The position numbers and the translations under genes are program-made. A stretch of DNA of 33,652 nucleotides, taken from Bacteroidetes bacterium UBA7368. Its GTDB lineage: Bacteria; Bacteroidota; Rhodothermia; Rhodothermales; UBA10348. The DNA lies in contig DKOG01000052.1 of assembly GCA_002469915.1 (NCBI GenBank), positions 1 through 33,652 on the forward strand, in the 5' to 3' direction. Below, one piece after another: positions 1 through 8,358 of the stretch (position 1 is its first letter; the number at the start of each line of letters is the position of its first letter). The notes below the pieces were generated by a model that saw only the letters and a list, made by a program, of their open reading frames with translations, had not been told where the DNA came from and made no database searches.

Positions 1-837
1 TATGTAGACGGTAGCCGATTCCGAGAACGTCTCCGGCCGAGCAGACGCATCGTCAGGTTTACCCGCTGCAGCGTCGTAAATGAGTGTATCCTGACGGGAT
101 AAATCGACAATACCGAACAAGGTCATACCGGCCAAAGGGCCTTTTTGAAAACCGGTTAAATCCAGTTGTTGAGGTTGGGATAGGGTATTTCTTCGATAGA
201 GTAAGTTCTTTAACTGGAATTCGCCGGCGCTAGACGAAACCTTCCAGTCCGCCGTCCCATCGAAATGAAACTCAAATAGTTGCTCTGATCCGGAGGCATC
301 TGTACCGCTCCATTCCCCAACCAACGATTCAATGGATGTCTCGATCAGTCTTTTCCAATGTTCATTTATGCGCATCTGACTCTTGAGGATTGATCTCTTT
401 GCAAAAGGCATCAGCGTCCGGTAAAAGACGGTAGAACCCCTCGTAATCGTGTCAATTTGAACCCGAGTCCCTTCTGGTGATGGAAATAGTTCGACCTCAA
501 TATGAATCTCAGCTCTAGGATCGGTCAAGAGCATGACGATCCGTCGATTGTCCTCCAAATCCAGCACTGTGGCTTCCCATTCTGATCCGTCGACCTGCGT
601 AAGCCGATACCTACTCCCCACATTTTCTGGATGCTCAACTAATGTTTCTTGCAGTGTTATTCCTTCCATCCAACTGGAAATCTGCTCAGCGGAGGATAAA
701 ACACGGAACGAGGTCGCTTCTGACTTACTGACCGTTACATTCGTTGATATCCGAATTTCTCTTTTTAATGCCCCAATGGACACCACCCCTAATACGATTA
801 ACAGGATGCCAAGCAGAAGAAGTACTGATCGCTTCAA
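1..837 (-). CDS. Membrane-anchored SRPBCC-family protein with TIGR03067-like C-terminal domain (partial)
   Basis: The gene runs off the left window edge; 279 codons are visible. The start is TTG at 837: an in-frame TAG lies directly before it, GGAG sits 7 nt upstream, and the first residues form the expected hydrophobic anchor (KRSVLLLLGILLIVLGVV). Residues of about 28-170 read as a START/polyketide-cyclase (SRPBCC) fold, with an early VSKSEATSFRVLSSAEQISSW segment and a TRVQIDTITRG strand. From about residue 180 a second domain begins (LVGEWSGTDASG) and continues with a DLTGFQKGPLAGMTLFGIVDL segment and a RPETF motif. This resembles the TIGR03067 lipocalin-like domain. SRPBCC domains usually bind hydrophobic ligands; the ligand here is unknown. 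The gene diverges from mreB. Domain calls come from remembered motifs, so they are moderate. Confidence 0.75.
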   Translation of the reverse strand, partial: MKRSVLLLLGILLIVLGVVSIGALKREIRISTNVTVSKSEATSFRVLSSAEQISSWMEGITLQETLVEHPENVGSRYRLTQVDGSEWEATVLDLEDNRRIVMLLTDPRAEIHIEVELFPSPEGTRVQIDTITRGSTVFYRTLMPFAKRSILKSQMRINEHWKRLIETSIESLVGEWSGTDASGSEQLFEFHFDGTADWKVSSSAGEFQLKNLLYRRNTLSQPQQLDLTGFQKGPLAGMTLFGIVDLSRQDTLIYDAAAGKPDDASARPETFSESATVYI

Positions 838-844
838 CTAAAAT

Positions 845-848
845 CTCC
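845..848 (-). promoter_or_regulatory. Shine-Dalgarno site deciding a TTG start
   Basis: GGAG on the minus strand lies 7 nt before the TTG at 837. No ATG or GTG is available upstream in frame because a TAG immediately precedes the TTG, so this site supports the rare TTG start of the SRPBCC-type gene. Confidence 0.55.
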
Positions 849-1016
849 GGATGAGTTTGTGAGATACACAAGCAGGGGCGCACTGATCAATGTACGGAGG
901 TTTTTACAGCAAAAACGATTGACCGAACTACGCTTTGTGCGTTGGAATCAACACACTCTGTACGTATTATCAAAAGACCCTGCGGGCCGGGTGTCTCCCG
1001 ACCCCCTTTCCAATGA

Positions 1017-2078
<1,062 letters not shown>

Positions 2079-2122
2079 TACCTACGGGTATTTTGGCATT
2101 CTAAGTTCGAAAATCAGGCTAT

Positions 2123-2358
2123 TTCTCCACAATGCTGCCCTGTTTTAATTGTAAAGCGATTTTACGAGTCACTTCTCGTTATCCACAGCTTTTCCACTAT
2201 TTCTAAAAGTGCTCATTTTAGGCTGATTTCAAGGGCTGCCGATCTCAATATCAATGCTTATTGCCATAAGTACTTGTTAAGTAACGATTTATAATTTGAA
2301 CAGATTATAATAGATCCGTAAAAAGAACATTTTGAGCGTCTTTTCCACGTTTTCCACA
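2123..2358. other. Candidate replication origin: DnaA-box cluster in AT-rich gap
   Basis: The 308-bp gap between convergent mreB and tag has no gene. It carries a perfect TTATCCACA at 2179-2187 and same-strand near matches at 2123-2131 (TTCTCCACA), 2190-2198 (TTTTCCACT), 2341-2349 (TTTTCCACG) and 2350-2358 (TTTTCCACA). They form two close pairs with starts 11 and 9 bp apart. Between the pairs lies an AT-rich stretch (about 2255-2330) with an inverted repeat, TTATAAT at 2289-2295 and ATTATAA at 2304-2310. Clustered DnaA boxes beside an easily melted region are the usual make-up of oriC. There is no dnaA or other replication gene in the window. Chance or a DnaA-regulated or titration site remains possible. 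Confidence 0.4.
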
Positions 2359-2386
2359 CGGTATTAACAAAAAGTAGTAGATCCGT

Positions 2387-2944
2387 CTACCTCAGTTGAG
2401 AAGCCCTAAAACAGCTCGAAATATGATCATTGACCATCCCAATAGCCTGCATATAGGCATAGATGATCGTTGAGCCTACAAATCGAAACCCCAGACGCTT
2501 AAGGTCTTTACTAATTTGCTTTGAAAGGGCTGTCTCTGCTGGTATTTCTGGAAGACTCGCAAAGCCGTTTTGAATCGGCGAACCATCGACATACTTCCAC
2601 AGAAAAGCGTCGAATGACCCCTTTTCCTTTTGCACTTCGAGAAAGGCCTGTGCATTAGATACAGTCGATGCGATTTTGAGTCGATTTCGAACAATGCCCG
2701 AATCTAATAGGAGTGCCGCACAATCTGATTCAGTCATTCGAGCGACTTTAATAGGATCAAATTCGTGAAAGGCTCGCCGGTACCCTTCCCGTTTTTTCAG
2801 AATGGTGGACCAGCTCAATCCCGCTTGTGCCCCCTCTAAAATGAGCATTTCGAAAAGCTTGCTGTCTTGGTGCTGGGGTACGCCCCACTCCTCATCATGA
2901 TAGGCTACATATAATGGATCGTCTCCACACCATGAACATCTCAT
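2387..2944 (-). CDS. tag: DNA-3-methyladenine glycosylase I
   Basis: The 185-residue protein matches the Tag family over its whole length. Tag excises 3-methyladenine from alkylated DNA and starts base-excision repair. The zinc ligands are in the expected places: Cys3, His16 (in YHDEEWG), His174 and Cys178 (in DHISSCF). The base-binding Glu37 and Trp45 sit in LEGAQAGLSW, and Tyr12 and Tyr15 are also present. It reads toward mreB across the DnaA-box gap. A second alkylation-repair gene, AlkD-like, lies at 27835-28590, so the window holds two independent alkyl-base glycosylase families. Confidence 0.95.
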   Translation of the reverse strand: MRCSWCGDDPLYVAYHDEEWGVPQHQDSKLFEMLILEGAQAGLSWSTILKKREGYRRAFHEFDPIKVARMTESDCAALLLDSGIVRNRLKIASTVSNAQAFLEVQKEKGSFDAFLWKYVDGSPIQNGFASLPEIPAETALSKQISKDLKRLGFRFVGSTIIYAYMQAIGMVNDHISSCFRASQLR

Positions 2945-3009
2945 ATCTTTTTTCCATTCGTTTTAGGCATCCTGTCACCTCTTAAACGACCACTAAAGAT
3001 GAATGCCCA

Positions 3010-3273
3010 TCAAAACCATGTCATGATGACGAACAAGAGCAAACGGATGACGAAGGTGGCGACAACAGTCACTAGAATTCTGCGCCCCACAACCAAGCCA
3101 AAAGAGGATCCCAACAAGGCGGAAAGACAGGTCCAGAATAGGAATCCGACAACATTGAACACTCCCATTTCGATCCAAAAAAACAGGCTCATGGCAAGCG
3201 AAACCACAAAAGCGATCCCGTAATGGCGTTTGGCTGATGTAGAAGCCATATTGCTTGCTGATTCCATATCCAT
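3010..3273 (-). CDS. Small membrane protein, unknown function
   Basis: This 87-residue protein has a short polar N-terminus followed by two to three membrane helices (AFVVSLAMSLFFWIEMGVF, then VVGFLFWTCLSALLGSSFGLV, then a hydrophobic C-terminal helix ending LLLFVIMTWF). I do not recognise the family. The ATG at 3273 follows immediately after the TAA of a possible 33-codon ORF (TAAATG), which supports this start and suggests translational coupling. Later Met codons at residues 3 and 9 are alternatives. The opposite strand has an overlapping ORF that looks like a low-quality shadow. Confidence 0.6.
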   Translation of the reverse strand: MDMESASNMASTSAKRHYGIAFVVSLAMSLFFWIEMGVFNVVGFLFWTCLSALLGSSFGLVVGRRILVTVVATFVIRLLLFVIMTWF

Positions 3274-3375
3274 TTATCGTTTTTCTGGATCCAATTTTCT
3301 ATTTGCGAGGTCGTAATCCTTGCGTTGGGCTTCACCCTCTGCTAGCTTTCGGTCATCTAGGCCATGAGCCTCCAC
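3274..3375 (-). CDS. Possible 33-residue charged small protein
   Basis: A GTG at 3375 is preceded by AAGGA with a 6-nt spacer and opens 33 codons ending in TAA at 3274-3276, directly abutting the ATG of the small membrane protein. The peptide is strongly charged and helix-prone (ends ANRKLDPEKR) with no membrane segment. An in-frame TAA lies a few codons above the GTG. It could be a real small protein translated with the membrane protein, or just a leader that couples translation. I know of no homologue, so the call is tentative. Confidence 0.35.
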   Translation of the reverse strand: MEAHGLDDRKLAEGEAQRKDYDLANRKLDPEKR

Positions 3376-3406
3376 CCTCTTTCCTTCAATTTATAGGATA
3401 TCAGCC

Positions 3407-5446
3407 GTGAATCGAAAACTTATTGCCGCTTTTTTTGTGCTGATTTCCCTAGTGGTCGTGCTCTTTCTTATGGGCCCTAGTGACCGCCATATCCTAGTAT
3501 TCTCCCAAACCCAGGGGTTTCGACATGGCTCCATCTCAGACGGACATAGTGCGATTTCAAAGCTTGCCGCTTCCCATTCAATAGAAGTAGATTCGACGGA
3601 GTCTTCAGACGTATTTACCGATGAAGGGCTAGCCAAGTACGATGCAGTCATGTTCTTGAACACTACCGGAGATGTCCTCAATGAACAGCAACAGATAGCG
3701 TTTCAGCGGTACATCCAAGGAGGCGGTGGTTATATAGGTGTTCACTCTGCATCTGATACCGAATACGGTTGGCCTTGGTATGGTCAACTAGTAGGTGCCT
3801 ATTTCGTCGATCATCCAGCGATTCAAGAAGCCCGTTTGGTAGTGGATGATAGTAGACATCCTTCAACAGCGCATCTCGATGACGAATGGGTTCGCTCTGA
3901 TGAATGGTATAACCATCGCTTTGTGAACGACAATCTGAATGTGCTGCTGTCCATTGACAAGCAATCCTATGATGCAGGAACGGATACGTTTGAAGGTGCG
4001 ACCCAACCCATGTCGTGGTATCACACCTTTGACGGTGGTCGCTCTTTCTATACTAACATGGGGCATCGACCGGAAACTTGGCTCGAAACTGATTTCTTGA
4101 ATCACCTACTCGGAGGTATAGAATGGGCTACGGAAGGGGGCCCAACCGCAGAATTAACGCCAAATGAAAGCGAGTTTACCCAGGTCGTACTAAAAGAAAA
4201 TCTTAGAGAGCCCATGGAGGTCGCACCGCTTCCGGATGGACGCGCGTTGTTTATCGAACGCCACGGTAGCATGCATATGGTAGATCCAGCGAACGGCGTC
4301 GATGGCATCATCGCGGAAATCGACGTCTTTTCTGAAATGGAGGATGGCTTATTAGGTCTTGCGCTTGATCCTGGATTTGAATCCAACGGTTGGCTCTACC
4401 TGTATTACTCTTCGCCTAATGTCTCACAACAACAGCTATCACGTTTCCATTTCAATGGGAATACGCTGGATATGGACTCTGAAGTCGTATTGCTCACCGT
4501 CCCGACCCAACGGTTTGAGTGTTGCCATGCCGGCGGGGCCGTAGAATTCGGGCCAGATGGATTCCTGTATCTCTCAACGGGAGACGACACGAACCCCTTC
4601 GCCTCAGATGGATATAGTCCTTCTGATGAACAACCTGATCGGGCCTACTGGGATGCACAGCGCACAGCGGCCAATACCCGTGACTTACGAGGAAAAATCC
4701 TCCGTATTCGACCTGAAAACGATGGAACGTATTCCATCCCCAAAGGCAACTTGTTTGCTGACGGCGCAAATGGCCATCCAGAGATTTACGTGATGGGTAA
4801 TAGGAATCCATTTCGAATCTCCATTGATCAGGAGACAAATTGGCTGTACTGGGGAGAAGTAGGACCAGACGCCACCGCTGATTCCACCGACCGCGGCCCT
4901 GCAGGGCACGATGAGTTAAATCAGGCCAGAGAAGCTGGATTCTACGGCTGGCCTTATTTTGTTGGCGATAATAAGGCATATCACGAATGGGACTTTTCAA
5001 CAGAGCAAAGTCTAGGAGTGCACGACGCCAGTCAGCCCATTAATAACTCACCCAACAACACGGGTGCAAAGCAACTACCTCCTGCTCAATCCGCTTGGAT
5101 TTGGTACCCTTATGGAGCATCCTCCGCATTTCCCCTCCTCGAAACCGGGGGGCGAACGGCAATGGCTGGTCCTGTTTTCCGAAGTGAATCAAAGACAGGA
5201 TTCCCACCTTATTTCGAGGGTAAGCTATTTGTTTATGAGTGGATGCGTCACAAGATCTTCCTCGTGACAATGGATGAAAATGGTGAATTTGACTACATGG
5301 AGCGCTTCCTTCCGTCAACAACGCTCAGTCGCCCCATGGACATGGCCTTCGCGGATGATGGTAGTCTTTTCTTACTTGAGTACGGGAATGCATGGAATTC
5401 AAGAAATGTCGACGCTCGAATCTCATACATCACGTTCAATCCTTGA
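3407..5446 (+). CDS. ThuA-like domain fused to PQQ-dependent sugar dehydrogenase (GSDH)
   Basis: The 679-residue exported protein starts with GTG (3407), followed by a single hydrophobic segment (residues 4-22, LIAAFFVLISLVVVLFLMG). Residues of about 27-245 are a ThuA-like, glutamine-amidotransferase-type fold (ILVFSQTQGFRHGSI, YIQGGGGYIGVHSASDTEYGW, DEWYNHR, SWYHTFDGGRSFYTNMGH). Residues of about 260-679 form the six-bladed glucose/sorbosone dehydrogenase propeller (PLPDGRALFIERHG, LLGLALDPGFESNGWLYLYYS, AGGAVEFGPDGFLYLSTGDD, LRGKILRIRP, GNRNPFRISID, GFYGWPYF). Such fusions are common in Bacteroidota and are thought to oxidise sugars in the periplasm or at the surface. No haem-binding CxxCH or PKD domain follows, unlike many longer homologues. 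An S33 hydrolase gene follows after 4 bp. Substrate and PQQ use are inferred. Confidence 0.88.
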   Translation: MNRKLIAAFFVLISLVVVLFLMGPSDRHILVFSQTQGFRHGSISDGHSAISKLAASHSIEVDSTESSDVFTDEGLAKYDAVMFLNTTGDVLNEQQQIAFQRYIQGGGGYIGVHSASDTEYGWPWYGQLVGAYFVDHPAIQEARLVVDDSRHPSTAHLDDEWVRSDEWYNHRFVNDNLNVLLSIDKQSYDAGTDTFEGATQPMSWYHTFDGGRSFYTNMGHRPETWLETDFLNHLLGGIEWATEGGPTAELTPNESEFTQVVLKENLREPMEVAPLPDGRALFIERHGSMHMVDPANGVDGIIAEIDVFSEMEDGLLGLALDPGFESNGWLYLYYSSPNVSQQQLSRFHFNGNTLDMDSEVVLLTVPTQRFECCHAGGAVEFGPDGFLYLSTGDDTNPFASDGYSPSDEQPDRAYWDAQRTAANTRDLRGKILRIRPENDGTYSIPKGNLFADGANGHPEIYVMGNRNPFRISIDQETNWLYWGEVGPDATADSTDRGPAGHDELNQAREAGFYGWPYFVGDNKAYHEWDFSTEQSLGVHDASQPINNSPNNTGAKQLPPAQSAWIWYPYGASSAFPLLETGGRTAMAGPVFRSESKTGFPPYFEGKLFVYEWMRHKIFLVTMDENGEFDYMERFLPSTTLSRPMDMAFADDGSLFLLEYGNAWNSRNVDARISYITFNP

Positions 5447-5450
5447 TCTC

Positions 5451-6395
5451 ATGCGAATGGTCCTACTAAGTGCGTTCCTGCTGTTTTGCACATCCGCATG
5501 CTCATCTCCACCAGAAGCACGTCAGCAAACCATAGATGGAATGCTGGATGTACCCGGCGGGCGGATCTATTATGAACTTTCTAATCCGGAAGCCGAAGGT
5601 ATACCGCTATTACTCATTCACGGTGGCCCAGGTGGGACAAGCTGTGGATTCGGGCTATTAGATGATCTGATCCTAGACCGTCCAGTCATTCGATATGATC
5701 AATTAGAAACCGGAAAATCAGATCGACCGGGAAATAGAGAGAACTGGAACATTGGACAATCAGTTGCGGAAATCGAAGCCATTCGGGAAGTCATGGGGTT
5801 GGATGAACTACATATTTTAGGGCTGAGCTGGGGAGGCTCGGTAGCGGCTGAATATGGATTAGAAGGAGATACGACGGGTGTGCACTCAATCATTTTAGGC
5901 GGTCCATTGCTTTCAACACCTATTTGGCTGGAAGATGCGGCAGTACTCGTCTCAGAGATGCCGCTAGAACTTCAGAACACCATTCGTCTACACGAAAACG
6001 CAGGGACATACAGCCATCCAGATTATGTAGCTGCTACAGATTCGTTTTACTCCAGATTCCTTTACCACCAGCCAGAAAAAGACGTTCCGGAATGCCAAGG
6101 CGTTAGGGGAAATTCGGAGGTGTACAACACCATGTGGGGACCAACCGAGTTTGCTTCCACGGGAACGTTGCTGAACTTTGACCGAACAGACCGATTGCAC
6201 GAACTGAACATGCCCGTGCTATTTATCGCCGGCGAATTCGATGAAGCCAGACCTGAAACGATGCACCGCTTTGCCTCCCTTGTGCCTAACGCAGAAGTTG
6301 AAATTATAGCTGATGCCGGTCACATGGCGATGGTCGATAAACCAGAAGAATACGCAGCCGTGGTATCGTCGTATTTAAGGAGTATTGAGCAGTAA
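5451..6395 (+). CDS. Alpha/beta hydrolase, proline iminopeptidase-like lipoprotein (S33)
   Basis: The start is set at the ATG at 5451, because it gives a proper lipoprotein signal (MRMVLLSAFLLFCTSAC, lipidated Cys17) and lies 4 bp after the upstream stop; a longer in-frame reading would run inside the upstream gene. The 314-residue enzyme carries the oxyanion motif HGGPGG, the nucleophile elbow GLSWGGS, an acid in FIAGEFDEARPE and the catalytic His in DAGHMAMVDKPE. These define the proline-iminopeptidase/tricorn-interacting F1 branch of S33, which removes N-terminal proline or other residues from peptides. Cellular location is probably the periplasmic face of a membrane. The exact substrate is not determinable from sequence. 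Confidence 0.87.
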   Translation: MRMVLLSAFLLFCTSACSSPPEARQQTIDGMLDVPGGRIYYELSNPEAEGIPLLLIHGGPGGTSCGFGLLDDLILDRPVIRYDQLETGKSDRPGNRENWNIGQSVAEIEAIREVMGLDELHILGLSWGGSVAAEYGLEGDTTGVHSIILGGPLLSTPIWLEDAAVLVSEMPLELQNTIRLHENAGTYSHPDYVAATDSFYSRFLYHQPEKDVPECQGVRGNSEVYNTMWGPTEFASTGTLLNFDRTDRLHELNMPVLFIAGEFDEARPETMHRFASLVPNAEVEIIADAGHMAMVDKPEEYAAVVSSYLRSIEQ

Positions 6396-6452
6396 AACGC
6401 CCCAAGTGAACACCTTTCCCGGGACCGATCAGTCTTATTAGAACTTGGATTG

Positions 6453-6470
6453 AAAGGAGGCCATATGTAG
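6453..6470 (+). other. Strong Shine-Dalgarno followed by a start-stop codon pair
   Basis: AAAGGAGG at 6453-6460 is followed 4 nt later by ATG at 6465 and immediately by TAG at 6468. It lies 124 nt before the satP start in an otherwise empty 198-bp gap. Such a minimal ORF could load and stall ribosomes in the satP leader, or it may be chance. No longer ORF starts here. Confidence 0.25.
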
Positions 6471-6593
6471 GGGATTCTCTGCCCATCCGGGTCAGGATCT
6501 CCAGCCAATGAGAAGAGCCTTCTCGCGTCATGCACTTATCTCATCAAATCGCATTTTTGGTGCGCTTCCAATAGCCCAAACCAAGAAGTCGAG

Positions 6594-7169
6594 ATGAGTG
6601 ACTACCACGACTATACCGCGAATCCTGCCCCGCTCGGGCTAATGGGATTCGGAATGACCACGGTTCTTCTGAATCTCCACAATTCTGGCCTTTTTGAGCT
6701 GGGAGCTATGATTTTAGCGATGGGTCACTTCTATGGAGGTATCGCCCAAATTATTGCCGGACTCATGGAATGGAAAAAAGGGAATACGTTTGGCACTGTA
6801 GCCTTCACATCCTACGGATTGTTCTGGTTAACGCTTGTTGCGCTACTCATGATGCCTGCTCTGGGACTAGCTGAGCCTGCTGAAAACTCAGCTATGGTTG
6901 CCTACTTAGTCATGTGGGGGTTATTCACCGCCGTGATGTTTGTAGCCACGCTCACAATGAATCGAGCCCTCCAGTTTGTGTTCTTTTCCCTAGCTCTATT
7001 GTTCTTTCTCCTCGCTCTAGGTGACGCTACAGGAAATACAGCCATTAAAACATTTGCTGGATGGGAAGGCATTATCTGCAGATTGTCTGCCATTTATACC
7101 GCATTAGCTCAAGTTTTAAATGAAGTTTATGGTCGCGTTATGCTTCCAATCGGTCCAGTAAAGTCCTGA
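6594..7169 (+). CDS. satP: Acetate/succinate uptake transporter SatP (GPR1/FUN34/YaaH family)
   Basis: The 191-residue protein has six predicted membrane helices and the family hallmark NPAPLGL at residues 10-16, just before helix 1. Length matches E. coli SatP (about 188). The family moves acetate, and in some members succinate, across the inner membrane with protons. GAG lies a few bases before the ATG. A strong intrinsic terminator follows at 7195-7232, so the gene is probably monocistronic or the end of its unit. Acetate uptake fits a heterotroph living on fermentation products or amino acids. The call is firm at family level. Confidence 0.93.
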   Translation: MSDYHDYTANPAPLGLMGFGMTTVLLNLHNSGLFELGAMILAMGHFYGGIAQIIAGLMEWKKGNTFGTVAFTSYGLFWLTLVALLMMPALGLAEPAENSAMVAYLVMWGLFTAVMFVATLTMNRALQFVFFSLALLFFLLALGDATGNTAIKTFAGWEGIICRLSAIYTALAQVLNEVYGRVMLPIGPVKS

Positions 7170-7194
7170 ATTCACAGTTCAGTTGATTACTGGT

Positions 7195-7232
7195 GCAGGG
7201 GGGACGACGAAGTCGCCCCCCCTGCTTTTTTT
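7195..7232 (+). terminator. Intrinsic terminator after satP
   Basis: The 5' arm GCAGGGGGG-A-CGAC (7195-7208), a GAA loop and the 3' arm GTCG-C-CCCCCCTGC (7212-7225) form a stem of 13 pairs with one A/C mismatch. Seven T follow (7226-7232). It ends satP transcription on the plus strand and sits 44 bp before the next start codon. Confidence 0.9.
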
Positions 7233-7275
7233 GTATATTTTGTCGTTACTCGACTCCATATTCTACCCAGTTCTA

Positions 7276-8358
7276 ATGCCGCGTCTAACCTTGTTTCCAA
7301 CGGTATTTATTGCCCTTTTTATACTTTTTCCGCTGACGGCTTCGGGCCCAGAAAGTGTAGTGGATCCCCCTTTTGGCGGCACCATCTTTCTTGACCCAGA
7401 TATTATTACTGAGAGTGACCCAACCGTTTTTCAGGACATTTCCTATACAGGACAAGGTCAGCGTACCATTTTTGATCGTAGAACCAATAACTGGGAAGTC
7501 ATCAACGCTTTTTTGTTCACCATCACTTTTTCAGATGGAGGCACCGCAGAAGCCCAAGTAAATCCAGAGTTTGGTACTTCTGACAATGCCCTGGTCGCAG
7601 CAACCAAGTATGGCGTTGAGACAGGAAGAATGCCGAAGGCTTTGAGGCGTGATATGGATGCTATCTGGATCAATAAGGGTGTCCAACCTTTTGGCGGAGG
7701 CAATAGAAGTGTGCTCATTCACACAGGTCAGTCCGCACTGTATGAAGCAGATGGCATTCTCGAAGAAACGCTTGTGCACGAACTCGCCCACACCTCGCTC
7801 GATGGAGATCATGCGCTGGCAACGGGCTGGGTAGCCGCTCAGACATCTGATCCTGAATTCATTTCTACCTACGCGCGCGATTACCCTCAGCGAGAAGACG
7901 TAGCCGAGAGCTTCCTTCCGTATTTGGCTGTGCGATACCGGGCAGATCGGATATCAACGAACCTAAAGAATATCATTGAGCAAACTATTCCTGCCAGAAT
8001 CGCCTATTTCGATAATTTAGGTCTAGATCTAGATTTAATATCTAACGGTACGGCGAATGAACTCTCTGGCGAGGTGCCGCAATCCATCTCTTTGGACCAA
8101 AACCATCCCAATCCATTTTCCAGAAGTACGACTATCCCATTTACGACGGCTGAACCGACTCAAGTACGAATCACCGTTGTAGATTCAACGGGTAAGGAAA
8201 TTATGCTACTTGATGATCGCTTTCGAAACGCGGGATCCCACGAAGTGAGCTGGAATGGTCAGGATGTCCAAGGGCGAACCATGCCCAACGGAGTCTACTT
8301 CTATCAGATATCATCGCCAGAAGGATCCGTTACCAAATCAATGGTCCTCGTTCGCTAA
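7276..8358 (+). CDS. Secreted HExxH metallopeptidase-like protein with T9SS type A sorting domain
   Basis: The ATG at 7276 gives a clean signal peptide (MPRLTLFPTVFIALFILFPLTASG); a longer reading would start inside the preceding terminator and is rejected. The 360-residue protein has three parts: the signal, a catalytic-looking domain, and a C-terminal sorting domain from about residue 270 (SLDQNHPNPFSRSTTIPF, then VRITVVDSTGKEI, then GVYFYQI). The middle domain carries HELAH at 168-172, followed by REDVAESF at 206-213. Glu207 or Glu211 could be the third zinc ligand, as in the anthrax lethal factor/Pro-Pro endopeptidase-like clan. The family is otherwise unknown to me. It should be exported by T9SS and fixed at the cell surface or released. 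Its stop overlaps the convergent gene's stop by 4 bp. Confidence 0.85.
   Translation: MPRLTLFPTVFIALFILFPLTASGPESVVDPPFGGTIFLDPDIITESDPTVFQDISYTGQGQRTIFDRRTNNWEVINAFLFTITFSDGGTAEAQVNPEFGTSDNALVAATKYGVETGRMPKALRRDMDAIWINKGVQPFGGGNRSVLIHTGQSALYEADGILEETLVHELAHTSLDGDHALATGWVAAQTSDPEFISTYARDYPQREDVAESFLPYLAVRYRADRISTNLKNIIEQTIPARIAYFDNLGLDLDLISNGTANELSGEVPQSISLDQNHPNPFSRSTTIPFTTAEPTQVRITVVDSTGKEIMLLDDRFRNAGSHEVSWNGQDVQGRTMPNGVYFYQISSPEGSVTKSMVLVR

Noticed and set aside
981..1010. Imperfect GC-rich hairpin in the gap between the SRPBCC gene and mreB
   Set aside because: Short stem with mismatch and no adjacent T-run on either strand, so neither a terminator nor a riboswitch can be supported.
4494..5000. 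168-codon ORF opposite the sugar dehydrogenase
   Set aside because: It lies wholly inside a gene with clear family motifs, and its translation is rich in Arg, Trp and Pro with no domain pattern.
6304..6535. Minus-strand ORFs across the end of the S33 gene and the gap before satP
   Set aside because: Two overlapping frames with no signal, no domain and mostly antisense to a real gene.
7234..7242. TATATTTTG before the T9SS peptidase gene, repeated at 32362-32370 before the DUF305 gene
   Set aside because: Similar to the Bacteroidota -7 element TAnnTTTG but with one extra base, and no TTG is found at the expected -33 position in either case, so not called as promoters.
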